Assembly: GCF_947259345.1 (NCBI RefSeq)
Contig: NZ_CAMYLS010000027.1
Location: 62,001-126,000, forward strand
DNA length: 64,000 nucleotides
Direction: 5' to 3'
DNA from: an uncultured Maricaulis sp.
Lineage (GTDB): Bacteria; Pseudomonadota; Alphaproteobacteria; Caulobacterales; Maricaulaceae
Shown: one piece after another, positions 17,882-27,602 of the stretch
How the letters are laid out: each line of letters opens with the position of its first letter
Numbering within the stretch: the first letter of the stretch is position 1
Program-made: the position numbers and the translations under genes
The notes under the pieces: model-generated
Seen by the model: only the letters and a program-made list of their open reading frames with translations
What the model was told of the DNA's origin: nothing
The model's database searches: none

Positions 17882-19903
17882 CTACTCTATGCGAGGAGCG
17901 TACTGCGAGGCCGCCATTCTGCGCGCAGTTGCAAGCGTTAAATGAACATGATCCAGATAGATGAGCTCTCCTTCGCTTGAAAAGGCACTACAGCGACCAT
18001 CGGGGCAAATTACCTCGGAAACTGCCCAAACTGTAACGTCCTCGCGGCCGGAGGCGGCGGCCCAACTCATCAGCTCTGATTCCAATTCGAAAAAGTTATA
18101 ATTCAGATAGTCGTTCAGTTCATGAGCCAACTCGGCACCCCGCGGGCTCTCAAGTAAAGTCGCCGGACTTTCACTGTACACTGGTCGTGGCCCAACAATG
18201 ATAACCGATTTGCCTTGGTCCAGTAGGTACTGGGCTGTCGAGGAGATCTCATCGAAATTGCTGTTGCCCCAATTTCCGGTCAGTACAACGGTCGAAACTT
18301 CCGGGTTCGACAACGCTCCAAACCTTCGTTGGTTAAACTCCCGGCATCCACGCGGCTCATACGATGGAGGTGTCGGGTATATCGGCATGCAACCGGCTTG
18401 GCTGGCCATCCCAACAGCGACATCCGGCATGAGCGCGCGGGTCGCGGCGTAAGCTTCCCGCCCAACACTGTCGCCTAAAACGACGATTGCTGGTGGCGCT
18501 GTCTCCGGCAGGCAAACGGACCAATCAAGTTCGCTTATAGGTGCCCGACCAGAAATCTCGCAGCGGCCAGGCGCCTCGTCGTACTGCGACCACTGAGCCC
18601 AGAGCTGATTGATTCGCCGCGGTATCGATCCGTGGCGCTCAAGCACCGCTTGCAGTTGCTGGGATTCCGACTGGCCTTCCGCTCGCATCGAAGTTTCGGT
18701 TACCGGTGTCGCGACCAAACTGCCTTCAGGGCTCGCCGCATCTTCTGCCGCTTCAGGGTGAATCCGACTGTTCAAAGCCCATAGGTGCGCCGCGCCCACC
18801 AAGCTCGCAACACATAGTCCTACCGCCACGGCTGCCTTGCGAGCCTTCTGGTCGGCGGGTTCTTTCGCCTGGAAGCGAAGGGGTGTTTCAATGAAACGGT
18901 ACAGAAATTCGGCCGAGATGAAGATTGCGGCAAAAAGAACAATGTACTGAGTGGGGGAGAACTGAGCGCCGTACAATAGCCGAGTGAGAACAATGATCGG
19001 CCAATGTACCAAGTAGAGAGAATAGGCGCGCGTGCCGATATAGGTCATTGGCGCATTCCCGAGGACCAGCAAGGATAACCTGCTTTGAACTGCAAGCAGG
19101 ACCGCAAATGAACCGATCGTCGGAAGTAGCGCAGCGACAGCGAAATTGTATTGTTGGCCATTGGCAAAAAGAAAGGCGGTGCCAATTCCGATAAGCCCTG
19201 AAGCGGTGAGTGCGGAGCCGAACACGGGCATGGCGGACCAAATTTGCCAGTTGGGAAGTCTGTGAAATGCCGCGACGCAAGCTCCAAGCGCAAACTGAAA
19301 CGCGCGAGTGGGAGCAAGGTAGAACATTGCAGAGGGGTGGTTCTGCAGAACAATCCAGGATGAAAGCGCACCCAAGATGAATATAGCAGCAAAAATCATG
19401 ACGCGCGACCGGTCGCTCAGGCCAAACAATGCGCTCAATAATATTGGCCAAAACAGGTAGAACTGTTCTTCGACGCCCAGCGACCAAGTATGTAGAAAAA
19501 TGTTGGTTTGCGAGGTGTCTTCGAAATAACCGGAGTTCAGCCAAAAGAATATATTCGAACTTGATATAATCGCGTAAAGACCAGTTTGAGAAAAATCCAT
19601 CAATCGACTGCTTCCAACAATAAAAATGGACGCCAGCAACGAAATGGAAACCACGACCGCAAGCGCAGGAAAGAGCCTTGCTAGGCGGCGAGTATAAAAC
19701 TCAAAGAACGAGAACCGCCCAACTTCAGAAGATTGAAATATGATCCGGGAAATAATATACCCAGAGATGACAAAAAACACATCCACGCCGACAAAGCCGC
19801 CCGGCAGCGCCATGTAATTGAGGTGAAAAACGAGCACGCCGACTACCGCTACGGCACGTAAGCCATCTAGAGGCGCGATGTAATGTGATTTCGTGCTCGA
19901 CAT
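17882..19903 (-). CDS. OafA/YrhL-like O-acyltransferase with C-terminal SGNH domain
   Basis: A 673-residue protein. The N-terminal 350 residues form about ten membrane helices of the Acyl_transf_3 family, with the hallmark YIAPLDGLRAVAVVGVLVFH start, GGFVGVDVFFVISGY, and the RRLARLFPAL motif. After a linker comes a periplasmic SGNH domain with VVLGDSVGREAY as block I; a late DxxH-like pair is in YLDHVHL. Such enzymes O-acetylate lipopolysaccharide, capsule or peptidoglycan. Base composition is clearly lower in GC than its neighbours, with AT-rich codons such as ATA, AAT and TTT, which suggests recent transfer. No polysaccharide cluster surrounds it. Confidence 0.92.
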   Translation of the reverse strand: MSSTKSHYIAPLDGLRAVAVVGVLVFHLNYMALPGGFVGVDVFFVISGYIISRIIFQSSEVGRFSFFEFYTRRLARLFPALAVVVSISLLASIFIVGSSRLMDFSQTGLYAIISSSNIFFWLNSGYFEDTSQTNIFLHTWSLGVEEQFYLFWPILLSALFGLSDRSRVMIFAAIFILGALSSWIVLQNHPSAMFYLAPTRAFQFALGACVAAFHRLPNWQIWSAMPVFGSALTASGLIGIGTAFLFANGQQYNFAVAALLPTIGSFAVLLAVQSRLSLLVLGNAPMTYIGTRAYSLYLVHWPIIVLTRLLYGAQFSPTQYIVLFAAIFISAEFLYRFIETPLRFQAKEPADQKARKAAVAVGLCVASLVGAAHLWALNSRIHPEAAEDAASPEGSLVATPVTETSMRAEGQSESQQLQAVLERHGSIPRRINQLWAQWSQYDEAPGRCEISGRAPISELDWSVCLPETAPPAIVVLGDSVGREAYAATRALMPDVAVGMASQAGCMPIYPTPPSYEPRGCREFNQRRFGALSNPEVSTVVLTGNWGNSNFDEISSTAQYLLDQGKSVIIVGPRPVYSESPATLLESPRGAELAHELNDYLNYNFFELESELMSWAAASGREDVTVWAVSEVICPDGRCSAFSSEGELIYLDHVHLTLATARRMAASQYAPRIE

Positions 19904-20102
19904 TAGGAAAATAGCTTTAAAAATTAGGGTGTTCCAAAAAGTCTCTCTCGACCATAAGCGGCTTGATCCAAGCGTTCAACAACTCATTCTAGCCTAGACA
20001 AGCCCCCCTAAGCGCAGGGCGCTGTGGTGGCTGCATCCAAAATCTAGGCCTAGCCAATTTTCCTTGGGTTGGTCTAGATTTTCGCTCCGTTTGGTCGATG
20101 AT
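19904..20102. other. AT-rich, CTAG-rich border of the acyltransferase gene
   Basis: This spacer is AT-rich near 19904-19945 (probable promoter of the minus-strand acyltransferase). It holds five CTAG tetranucleotides within 90 bases: at 19989, 19994, 20044, 20050 and 20074, including the perfect palindrome CTAGGCCTAG (20044-20053). CTAG is usually rare in proteobacterial genomes. No ORF, integrase or tRNA end is seen. Confidence 0.5.
20044..20055. repeat. Right copy of the short CTAG-bearing repeat
   Basis: CTAGGCCTAGCC, matching CTAGGCCAGCC at 17863-17873 with one extra T, on the other side of the low-GC acyltransferase gene. Its first ten bases are a perfect palindrome. Confidence 0.3.
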
Positions 20103-21053
<951 letters not shown>

Positions 21054-21114
21054 GTTGTTTCTCCGTTTGCGGCCAATGTAGGGAGGTGGCGGCCAAGCGC
21101 CAGTGACGTATGTG

Positions 21115-21573
21115 TCACTTCGTACCTGTCGAGCCGAAACCGCCTGCCCCGCGTGTCGTCTCATCCAGCGTCTCGGCCACTTCCCAGACGGCCTGGGTGA
21201 CCGGGGCGATGATCATCTGGGCGATACGGTCGCCGCGATTGACGACGAAACTGGCCTTGCCGTGATTGATCAGATTGACCCGGATTTCGCCGCGATAATC
21301 GGCATCCACCGTGCCCGGCGTGTTCACACAGGATATCCCGTGCTTGGCGGCCAGTCCCGAACGGGGGCGGACCTGGGCTTCATAGCCAGCTGGCAAGGCG
21401 ATCGCGATCCCGACCGGGATCAGCCGCCATTCGCCCGGCGGGATGGAGACGGGGGCGTCGGCAGGCACAGCCGCGCGCAAATCCGTGCCGGCGGACTGGG
21501 GCGTTTCGTAGGCCGGCAGCGCCAGGCCCTCATAATGATCGAGCGGTTTGATCTTCACGGGCACGGTCGACAT
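21115..21573 (-). CDS. dut: dUTP diphosphatase
   Basis: dUTPase hydrolyses dUTP to dUMP, keeping uracil out of DNA. The 152-residue trimeric-type protein shows all five motifs in order: [40 protein letters not shown] and the C-terminal GAGGFGSTG. It lies after coaB, a pairing (dfp-dut) that is conserved in many proteobacteria and supports the identity of the neighbours. Confidence 0.97.
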   Translation of the reverse strand: MSTVPVKIKPLDHYEGLALPAYETPQSAGTDLRAAVPADAPVSIPPGEWRLIPVGIAIALPAGYEAQVRPRSGLAAKHGISCVNTPGTVDADYRGEIRVNLINHGKASFVVNRGDRIAQMIIAPVTQAVWEVAETLDETTRGAGGFGSTGTK

Positions 21574-21646
21574 GGCGGCATCCTGGCTGGCGAGTGATGG
21601 AACGCATCAAAGCCAAGCCCGCCTGATTTGGCCAGTGCCTGACGCG

Positions 21647-22297
21647 CTAGCCGAGCGCCGTGGCAATGCGGGCGGCCAATTGCTCGGCGATCCGGCCCTT
21701 CTCGGCCCGGTCCCAGGCCTCGCTCCCCGCCTCGGTGACCAGCAGGACGGCATTCTCGGCCCCGCCCATCACATCGCCGGAGACATCATTGGCGACGATC
21801 CAGTCGCAGCCCTTGCGCTTGCGCTTGGCGATGGCGAGGGCTTCGACATCATGGGTTTCGGCGGCAAAGCCGATGACAAGGCCGGGGCGTCCCGCTTTTA
21901 GTTGAGAGATGGTTTTGAGAATGTCCGGGTTTTCGACCAGCGGCAGGCTGGAGAAGCTGGCCTTGTCGAGCTTGAGCTTTCGGTCGGCGGGCTCGGCCGG
22001 GCGCCAGTCGGCGACCGCAGCCACGGCAATGAAGACATCGGCCGGCAAGGCGGTTTCGACCGCCGCCAGCATGTCGCGGGCCGTTTCGATATGGATGGTC
22101 TCGACGCCGTCTGGGTCCGGCAGGGCCGTTGGTCCGGCGACCAGCGTCACGCGGGCACCCAGCGCAGCGCAGGCCGCGGCGATGGCATACCCCTGCCTGC
22201 CCGAAGAGTGGTTGGAGATGAAGCGGACCGGGTCGATCGGTTCACGCGTCGGTCCGGCCGTGATCAGGACGTGGCGGCCGGTCAGCGGCTCAGTCAT
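21647..22297 (-). CDS. coaB: Phosphopantothenate-cysteine ligase (separate CoaB)
   Basis: CoaB joins 4'-phosphopantothenate and cysteine in coenzyme A synthesis. The 216-residue protein has the CoaB start HVLITAGPTREPIDPVRFISN, the SSGRQGYAIA nucleotide segment and the KRKRKGCDWIVANDV region near the end. In most bacteria this is the C-terminal half of a bifunctional CoaBC. Here its ATG lies inside the end of coaC, overlapping by eight bases (22290-22297) in a different frame. That arrangement fits translational coupling. A frameshift of a fused gene is the alternative. Confidence 0.9.
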   Translation of the reverse strand: MTEPLTGRHVLITAGPTREPIDPVRFISNHSSGRQGYAIAAACAALGARVTLVAGPTALPDPDGVETIHIETARDMLAAVETALPADVFIAVAAVADWRPAEPADRKLKLDKASFSSLPLVENPDILKTISQLKAGRPGLVIGFAAETHDVEALAIAKRKRKGCDWIVANDVSGDVMGGAENAVLLVTEAGSEAWDRAEKGRIAEQLAARIATALG

Positions 22298-22832
22298 TCA
22301 GCAGGCGCTCCACAGCGTCGGCGATTGCATCAGGCTCGGCCAGGCGGCCCGGCCCAAACTCGCCGCAAGCCATATCGCCCTTGTCCGGGCCGACGAAGTG
22401 AACGCCATCGCCCTGCAAGGTCGCCAGATTGCGCTGGGTCGCCGGATGCTCCCACATCCGAACATTCATCGCCGGCGCCATCAGGACCGGCTTGTCGGTC
22501 GCCAGGAGCGTGGTCGAGGCGAGATCATTGGCCAGACCGGTCGCCGCCTTGGCCATCAGGTCGGCGGTGGCCGGTGCCACGACGACGAGATCGGCCGAGC
22601 GCGACAGTTCGATATGACCCATCTCCGCTTCGTCGGTGAGGTTGAACAGCTCGCCATAGACCTTGTCGCCAGACAGGGCGGAGACCGAGAGCGGCGTGAC
22701 GAATTCACTTCCCGCGCGCGTCAGGATGCAGCGACTGGCAATGCCGCGCTTGCCGAGCGTCCGGATCAGCTCCAGCGCCTTGTAGGCCGCAATGCCGCCG
22801 CCAATGATCAGAAGAATGGACTTGTCGGCCAC
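22290..22832 (-). CDS. coaC: Phosphopantothenoylcysteine decarboxylase (separate CoaC)
   Basis: CoaC is a flavoprotein that decarboxylates phosphopantothenoylcysteine to phosphopantetheine. The 180-residue product has the HFCD fold motifs: IGGGIAAYKALELIR, the active-site His in MGHIELSRSADLVVVAPATA, APAMNVRMWEHPA, and GDMACGEFGPGRLAEP with the catalytic Cys. It ends with LLND just where the CoaB domain would normally continue. Together with coaB, dut and cysK it makes one minus-strand block. Confidence 0.92.
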   Translation of the reverse strand: MADKSILLIIGGGIAAYKALELIRTLGKRGIASRCILTRAGSEFVTPLSVSALSGDKVYGELFNLTDEAEMGHIELSRSADLVVVAPATADLMAKAATGLANDLASTTLLATDKPVLMAPAMNVRMWEHPATQRNLATLQGDGVHFVGPDKGDMACGEFGPGRLAEPDAIADAVERLLND

Positions 22833-22911
22833 GTCACGCCTCCGCTGATGGTCCCGTACAGGTAAACCGTCGGCGGGGATTTCCCAAGGGTTTCAGCCGG
22901 TGAAGGTCAGC

Positions 22912-23433
22912 TCAGTCGACCAGATGCCGGATCTTGTGGACGTCCGAGGAGAGTGCGGCGCGCTTGTCCATGATGTGGCGGTAGAAGGCGCCCATGGAGA
23001 GCTCGATGTCGTAATGCGTGATGCGTGACAGGGCGGTAATGTCGTCGGTCTTGAAGCTGCGGCGGTCGGCCATGGCCAGCTCGACGATGCGGGCGAACAT
23101 GTTGGAATAGGCTGCCGTATAGACATGAGACGGGAATTCCAGCTTGGCATGGCGTTCGCCCATGCCCTCGGTGGCTTCGTAGTAGTGCTCATCGAAGCGG
23201 GCCGAGAAGAGCTCGTCACAATGCGCCAGCATGCCGGCGCGCAGATAGGTGACATTGTCCGCGATCTCGAAATAGTGCGCGACGTCCGGATTGCCGACTA
23301 GATGGTCGAAGACCGTCTCCAGTGCCTCTTCCGCATACTTCATCAGGCGAGGCTTGAGGTGCTGCACACGGTCGATCACATCTTCGTCGATGCGAAAAAA
23401 CTCGCGCTGAAGGCTGCGTGCCTCTTCAGTCAT
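22912..23433 (-). CDS. Stand-alone protoglobin (globin-coupled-sensor heme domain)
   Basis: A 173-residue protein that matches the heme domain of globin-coupled sensors over its whole length: an all-helical fold with the proximal His region ERHAKLEFPSHVYTAAYSNM (H95) and the upstream MLAHCDELFSARFDEHYY helix. In full-length sensors this domain is fused to a methyl-accepting or GGDEF output domain; none is present here, so it may bind O2 or gas directly or work with a separate partner. ATG 23433 with AAGGGA upstream is preferred over a longer start at 23460. The gene stands alone between coaC and ubiB. Confidence 0.82.
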   Translation of the reverse strand: MTEEARSLQREFFRIDEDVIDRVQHLKPRLMKYAEEALETVFDHLVGNPDVAHYFEIADNVTYLRAGMLAHCDELFSARFDEHYYEATEGMGERHAKLEFPSHVYTAAYSNMFARIVELAMADRRSFKTDDITALSRITHYDIELSMGAFYRHIMDKRAALSSDVHKIRHLVD

Positions 23434-23505
23434 GATGAAATCCCTTGCCATGCATGGCATTTGGACAGGTGTTTCTTTCGATTTTGTGTAAATCGGAGCG
23501 AGATT

Positions 23506-25044
23506 TTAGCTAAATGCCAGCATAGCAGCAGCGCCAAGTGCGGCCGCACCGGCCAGCCAGGCCAGTCGCAGGAACCAGGGCCGCAGCTTCGGCCCGCCGC
23601 CGAGCGACAGTTTTCCGGCCTTCAGCTGGGCGCCAACATCGGCCCAGTCATCGATCGCATCAGGCAGTCGGCGCATGGCATCGTGCAGACGCGTCAGGTC
23701 TTCGCCGAGATCGCGAATCCGTCCTTCCGGACCCAATTCCCGCTTCATCCAGGCTTCAACGATGGGGGCGGCTGCGCCCCACATGTCGTGTTGCGGGTCG
23801 AGCTGGCGTGAAACGCCTTCGCACTGGACCATGGTCTTTTGCAGCATCACCAATTCCGGCCGCAGGCGCATGTCGAACAGATCAGTGATCTCGAACAGCT
23901 GAAGCAGGACACGCGACATCGGCACCTGATCCGCGGTCTTGCCGAAGATCGGCTCGCCGACGGCCCGCAGGGCGCTGGCAAAATCCTCGACCGAATGGCG
24001 CGCCGGGACATAGCCGGCGGCGAAATGGGCGCGGGCCGCTGCCATGTAATCGCGGGTGAGGAAGCCGTGCAGGATCAGGGCAAGGAAGCGCCGCTCGGCC
24101 CGGCCGATCCGTCCCATGATCCCGAAATCGACCGCCCAGACCGTGTCGTCAGTGCGCGCGAAGAGATTGCCGCCATGCATGTCGGCGTGGAAGACGCCCC
24201 GGTCGAGTGCGGTGGCGAGAAAGGCGCGGGTCAGGCGTGTGGCGAGGGCGGGGCGGTCGATCCCGCTTTCGATGATGGCGTCCATATCGGACAGGGCAAT
24301 GCCGTCTATCCATTGTGTGACCAGGACCCGACGGGTCGAGCGCGTCCAGTCGACCGTGGGGATATGATAGCCCGCGGCGACAGCAGCCGCCTCCCCCAGC
24401 TCAGAGGCGGAGGCGGCTTCCAGGCGCAGGTCGGTCTCGACGGTCAGTGAACGCGAGACCGTCTCGACGAATTTCTTCGGCTCCAGCCGGCGGCTGGCCG
24501 GGGCAAAGCGTTCGGCCAGGCTGGCGCCGAGTGTGAGCGTGCGAATATCCCGCGCAATGCGCTGTTCGATGTCCGGCCGCAGGATTTTGACGGCGACGAC
24601 CGCGCCATCCGGTGTGGTCGCCTTGTGAACCTGGGCGATCGAGGCGGCAGCCACGGGCGGGCCGAATTCGCTGAAGGCGTCGTTGACCGGCATGCCGAGT
24701 TCGTCGGCCAACACGGCTCGCGCCTCCTCATCACCAAAGGCCGGCATACGATCCTGCAGGCGGGCCAGGCCGCGCGCGAAGCGCTCGCCGATAACATCGC
24801 CGCGCGTGGCCAGGATCTGGCCGAATTTCACATAGGACGGACCCAGTTTCTCCAGCGCTCTGGCAAGGCGTTCACCCGGATTTTCGGCCAGGTCACGGCG
24901 TCGAAAGACCCGCATGACAGCCCCCGCCCAGCGGGCCGGGGCGGGATAAAGTGACTGGTACTCGGCCGGCAGGATGGCGTCATGCCGGGCGAGGGTCAGT
25001 CCGGCGCGCAAAAGGCGCCCGAAGGAAGCGAGGCTGTCAAACAT
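23506..25044 (-). CDS. ubiB: UbiB-type atypical kinase for ubiquinone synthesis
   Basis: UbiB/ADCK proteins are membrane-linked ATPases needed for ubiquinone synthesis. The 512-residue protein has the family KxGQ motif in GPSYVKFGQILATRGD, an A-rich loop AAASIAQVHKATT, the catalytic-like HADMHGGN and the metal-binding VDFGIMG. Two hydrophobic segments at the C-terminus anchor it. ATG 25044 begins MFDSLASFGRLLRAG; the 95 in-frame codons upstream are not typical coding sequence. ubiE lies 0.5 kb upstream on the same strand. Confidence 0.94.
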   Translation of the reverse strand: MFDSLASFGRLLRAGLTLARHDAILPAEYQSLYPAPARWAGAVMRVFRRRDLAENPGERLARALEKLGPSYVKFGQILATRGDVIGERFARGLARLQDRMPAFGDEEARAVLADELGMPVNDAFSEFGPPVAAASIAQVHKATTPDGAVVAVKILRPDIEQRIARDIRTLTLGASLAERFAPASRRLEPKKFVETVSRSLTVETDLRLEAASASELGEAAAVAAGYHIPTVDWTRSTRRVLVTQWIDGIALSDMDAIIESGIDRPALATRLTRAFLATALDRGVFHADMHGGNLFARTDDTVWAVDFGIMGRIGRAERRFLALILHGFLTRDYMAAARAHFAAGYVPARHSVEDFASALRAVGEPIFGKTADQVPMSRVLLQLFEITDLFDMRLRPELVMLQKTMVQCEGVSRQLDPQHDMWGAAAPIVEAWMKRELGPEGRIRDLGEDLTRLHDAMRRLPDAIDDWADVGAQLKAGKLSLGGGPKLRPWFLRLAWLAGAAALGAAAMLAFS

Positions 25045-25145
25045 TGAATGTCGGTTTAGTGTTCTTGGTGGAACTTGGCGAGCGTGGCGTGAAGTCGCGC
25101 CGTCTTTCGGCTGCTCCTGGAGTGGTTTGTCGGGGGAATGATGAT

Positions 25146-25556
25146 TTGAAGCACCGGATTGAGTTTGACCGCGACCGGCAGCTGGGCGTGGTGCGGTATA
25201 AAGGCGAGGTGCAGCCGGAAGATCCCGCCCGGCTGATCCGTGAACTTGTCGCCAGGCCGGGTTGGACGCCTCGCTGTGACCGAATTGTCCTTTATGACGA
25301 TGCGGATCTGGGTGAGTTGACGGCCTCAAACTTCAAGCGAACCGCCGCCCTGCTGCAGCCAGTCATTGCGCAATTTTACGGTCAGGCCCCCAACTTTTCC
25401 GCGCATGTTTGCGGCAATGCCCTGCAGCGCAGCTCGCTGGAATACTGGATGGCGCTGGGGTCGGCGATCTACTCGCCGCCAATGGCGCTGTTTGAAACCC
25501 GTCGCGAGGCGGAGGCCTGGCTTGCAGACCAACGCGCTGCGCTCGAAAAGCGCTAG
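25146..25556 (+). CDS. Conserved-looking small protein of unknown function
   Basis: A protein of about 136 residues if it starts at TTG 25146, which has GGGGGA (25132-25137) eight bases upstream; GTG 25122 is an alternative. The alternating beta/alpha pattern ([20 protein letters not shown], then [14 protein letters not shown]) is loosely like STAS/SpoIIAA-type folds, but this is only a resemblance. It is divergent from ubiB and convergent with ubiE, sharing CTAG with ubiE's stop. No catalytic motif is evident. Confidence 0.65.
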   Translation: MKHRIEFDRDRQLGVVRYKGEVQPEDPARLIRELVARPGWTPRCDRIVLYDDADLGELTASNFKRTAALLQPVIAQFYGQAPNFSAHVCGNALQRSSLEYWMALGSAIYSPPMALFETRREAEAWLADQRAALEKR

Positions 25557-26359
25557 GCCCAGCCGACATGCAGGGCGGCGATGCCGCCAGAGAAATTCGT
25601 ATAGCTGACCCGGCGGAATCCGGCGGTGCGAAGCTCGTCCGCGAAATCGTCCTGATTGGGAAAGCGGCGGATCGACTCGACCAGGTATTGATAACTGTCG
25701 CGATCCTTGGCGACGTAATGGCCCAGCTCCGGCATCACATTGAAGGACCAGGCGTCGTAGATCTTCTCCCAGGCGCGGCTGGTCGGGCGTGTGAATTCCA
25801 GGCACAGGAAGCGCCCGCCCGGCTTGAGCACGCGGCGCATTTCCTTCAGCGCTGACGCGCGGTCGGTAACATTGCGGATCCCGGTCGAGATGGTGACGCA
25901 ATGGGCCGTGCGGTCCGGCAGGGGCAGGCATTCCGCATTCCCGGTGAGCCAGTCGATACGGCCTTGCTCGTGCGGCTTCAGCCCGCGCTTCACGCCGGCC
26001 CGCAGCATCTGCTCATTGATATCCAGCACGATGGCTCGGGCTTTTCGGTCGCTGCTGCGCCGTTCGGCGATCGCATCAGCCTTGGCCAGGAAGCTGCGGG
26101 CCAGGTCGCCGGTGCCGCCGGCGACGTCAATGTGCAATTCGCCCGGCTGCGGGTTCGCGCGAGTCATCACCATGTCTTTCCAGACCCGGTGAATGCCCAG
26201 CGACATCAGATCATTCATCAGGTCATAGCGTCGCGCGGACCGGTCGAACACGCCGCGCACAAGCGAGGCCTTCTCCTCCCGTGCCACATCGGTGAAGCCG
26301 AAGGAGACGGTCTCGTCGGATGATCCCGATCCCGCGTGTCTGGTCTGGGTGATGCTCAT
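25553..26359 (-). CDS. ubiE: Bifunctional demethylmenaquinone/ubiquinone C-methyltransferase
   Basis: UbiE methylates the 2-polyprenyl-6-methoxybenzoquinol ring using SAM. The 268-residue protein has [16 protein letters not shown] as motif [24 protein letters not shown] as motif II and [12 protein letters not shown] as motif III, followed by the [14 protein letters not shown]-terminus typical of UbiE. ATG 26359 is chosen over ATG 26371 or the longer frame. It lies upstream of ubiB on the same strand, with a small gene in the opposite direction between them. Confidence 0.95.
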   Translation of the reverse strand: MSITQTRHAGSGSSDETVSFGFTDVAREEKASLVRGVFDRSARRYDLMNDLMSLGIHRVWKDMVMTRANPQPGELHIDVAGGTGDLARSFLAKADAIAERRSSDRKARAIVLDINEQMLRAGVKRGLKPHEQGRIDWLTGNAECLPLPDRTAHCVTISTGIRNVTDRASALKEMRRVLKPGGRFLCLEFTRPTSRAWEKIYDAWSFNVMPELGHYVAKDRDSYQYLVESIRRFPNQDDFADELRTAGFRRVSYTNFSGGIAALHVGWA

Positions 26360-26637
26360 AATGGCCAACATAGCCACGGACGACCCTGCGGCAAAGCGAT
26401 GACGGCGGTCCTTCTTGTCGCAGGGGCGTGTCCGCGCGCGCACGAACTGGGCACTCGCCGATCTGAAGCGGCCGGACAGCGGGACCTGGTCAGGCCCTAA
26501 TCATCACAGCTGACAGACGGGAGGCGGTGTGGTCAAACCTGTGACCTCACCCAGGTGGTCACGACAGATGGGACGCCGAGCCTGCCCGGGGAGACAATAA
26601 GGTGGCCAATTGAATATGAACCGGTATCACATCCAAC

Positions 26638-27501
26638 ATGCCCGAGCTTCCTGAAGTCGAAACAGTCCGCCGGGGCCTGATCCCGGCATTGGAGGGGCGC
26701 CGCTTGCTCGCGGTTGAGGTCAATCGCCCCAATCTGCGCTTTGCCTTCCCCGACCGTTTTTCCGAGCGACTGACGGGGCAAAGGATCGAGCGCATCGACC
26801 GGCGGGCCAAATATCTCTTGCTGCGTTTGGATGGGGGCGAGACGATGATCGGCCATCTCGGCATGTCCGGGCGTTTTTCGATCGAAGTCGACGGGGCGGA
26901 GGCGCAGCCGGGCGATTTTGTGTACGCGGCGCCAGCCAAGCCCAAGCATGATCACGTCGTGTTCCGGGCCGAGGGCGGGGTCGTGGTGCGCTATAATGAT
27001 CCGCGTCGCTTCGGCTATATGGACCTGTTCCCGACCGAGACCGAGGCAGGGCATCCCGTGCTCGCAGCGCTTGGGCCGGAGCCGCATGGGAATGATTTCT
27101 CCGGGCCCTACCTGTCGACAGCCCTGGCCGGACGGCGCACCCCCATCAAGGCGGCCCTGCTGGACCAGTCCATCGTTGCCGGGCTGGGCAATATCTATGT
27201 CTGTGAGGCTTTGCACCGTGCTGGCATAAGCCCGCGGCGGGCGGCAGCCTCTATCCCCGGCGTGCGCGCCGAGCGGCTCGCGACTGCCGTGCGCGCAGTC
27301 ATTGTCGAGGCAATTGAAGCGGGTGGTTCTTCGCTCAAGGATTTTGCTGCCACCGATGGCTCGCTCGGCTATTTCCAGCACCGTTTCCGGGTTTATGACC
27401 GGCTCGGAACGCCCTGCCCGTCGGATGGATGCAGCGGTGCCATCCAGCGTATCGTGCAGTCAGGCCGATCGACCTGGTTCTGCAGTACTTGCCAGCGCTG
27501 A
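26638..27501 (+). CDS. mutM: Formamidopyrimidine-DNA glycosylase
   Basis: MutM removes 8-oxoguanine and formamidopyrimidines and cleaves the abasic site by beta,delta-elimination. The 287-residue protein begins [14 protein letters not shown], so the catalytic Pro2 and Glu3 are in place. The H2TH region contains [16 protein letters not shown], and the C-terminal zinc finger has four cysteines spaced C-x4-C-x16-C-x2-C. Position between ubiE (divergent) and the next genes matches many alphaproteobacteria, where ubiE, ubiB, mutM and dnaA lie together. Confidence 0.96.
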   Translation: MPELPEVETVRRGLIPALEGRRLLAVEVNRPNLRFAFPDRFSERLTGQRIERIDRRAKYLLLRLDGGETMIGHLGMSGRFSIEVDGAEAQPGDFVYAAPAKPKHDHVVFRAEGGVVVRYNDPRRFGYMDLFPTETEAGHPVLAALGPEPHGNDFSGPYLSTALAGRRTPIKAALLDQSIVAGLGNIYVCEALHRAGISPRRAAASIPGVRAERLATAVRAVIVEAIEAGGSSLKDFAATDGSLGYFQHRFRVYDRLGTPCPSDGCSGAIQRIVQSGRSTWFCSTCQR

Positions 27502-27602
27502 AACATTTTGGGCGGGAAGCGGGTCAGCCGTTTCCCGCTAGCCAATCGGCCGGGTGCGGCTAACCTGCCCGCATCTTTCGATTGTCTGTTTGAGGAAACT
27601 GC

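Noticed and set aside
17882-20078. Insertion sequence or genomic island
   Set aside because: Only one gene differs in composition; no transposase, integrase or tRNA border, and the flanking repeat is short and imperfect.
26360-26637. Regulatory element or small gene between ubiE and mutM
   Set aside because: Nothing beyond ordinary promoter-length sequence could be recognised; no convincing ORF, hairpin or promoter match.
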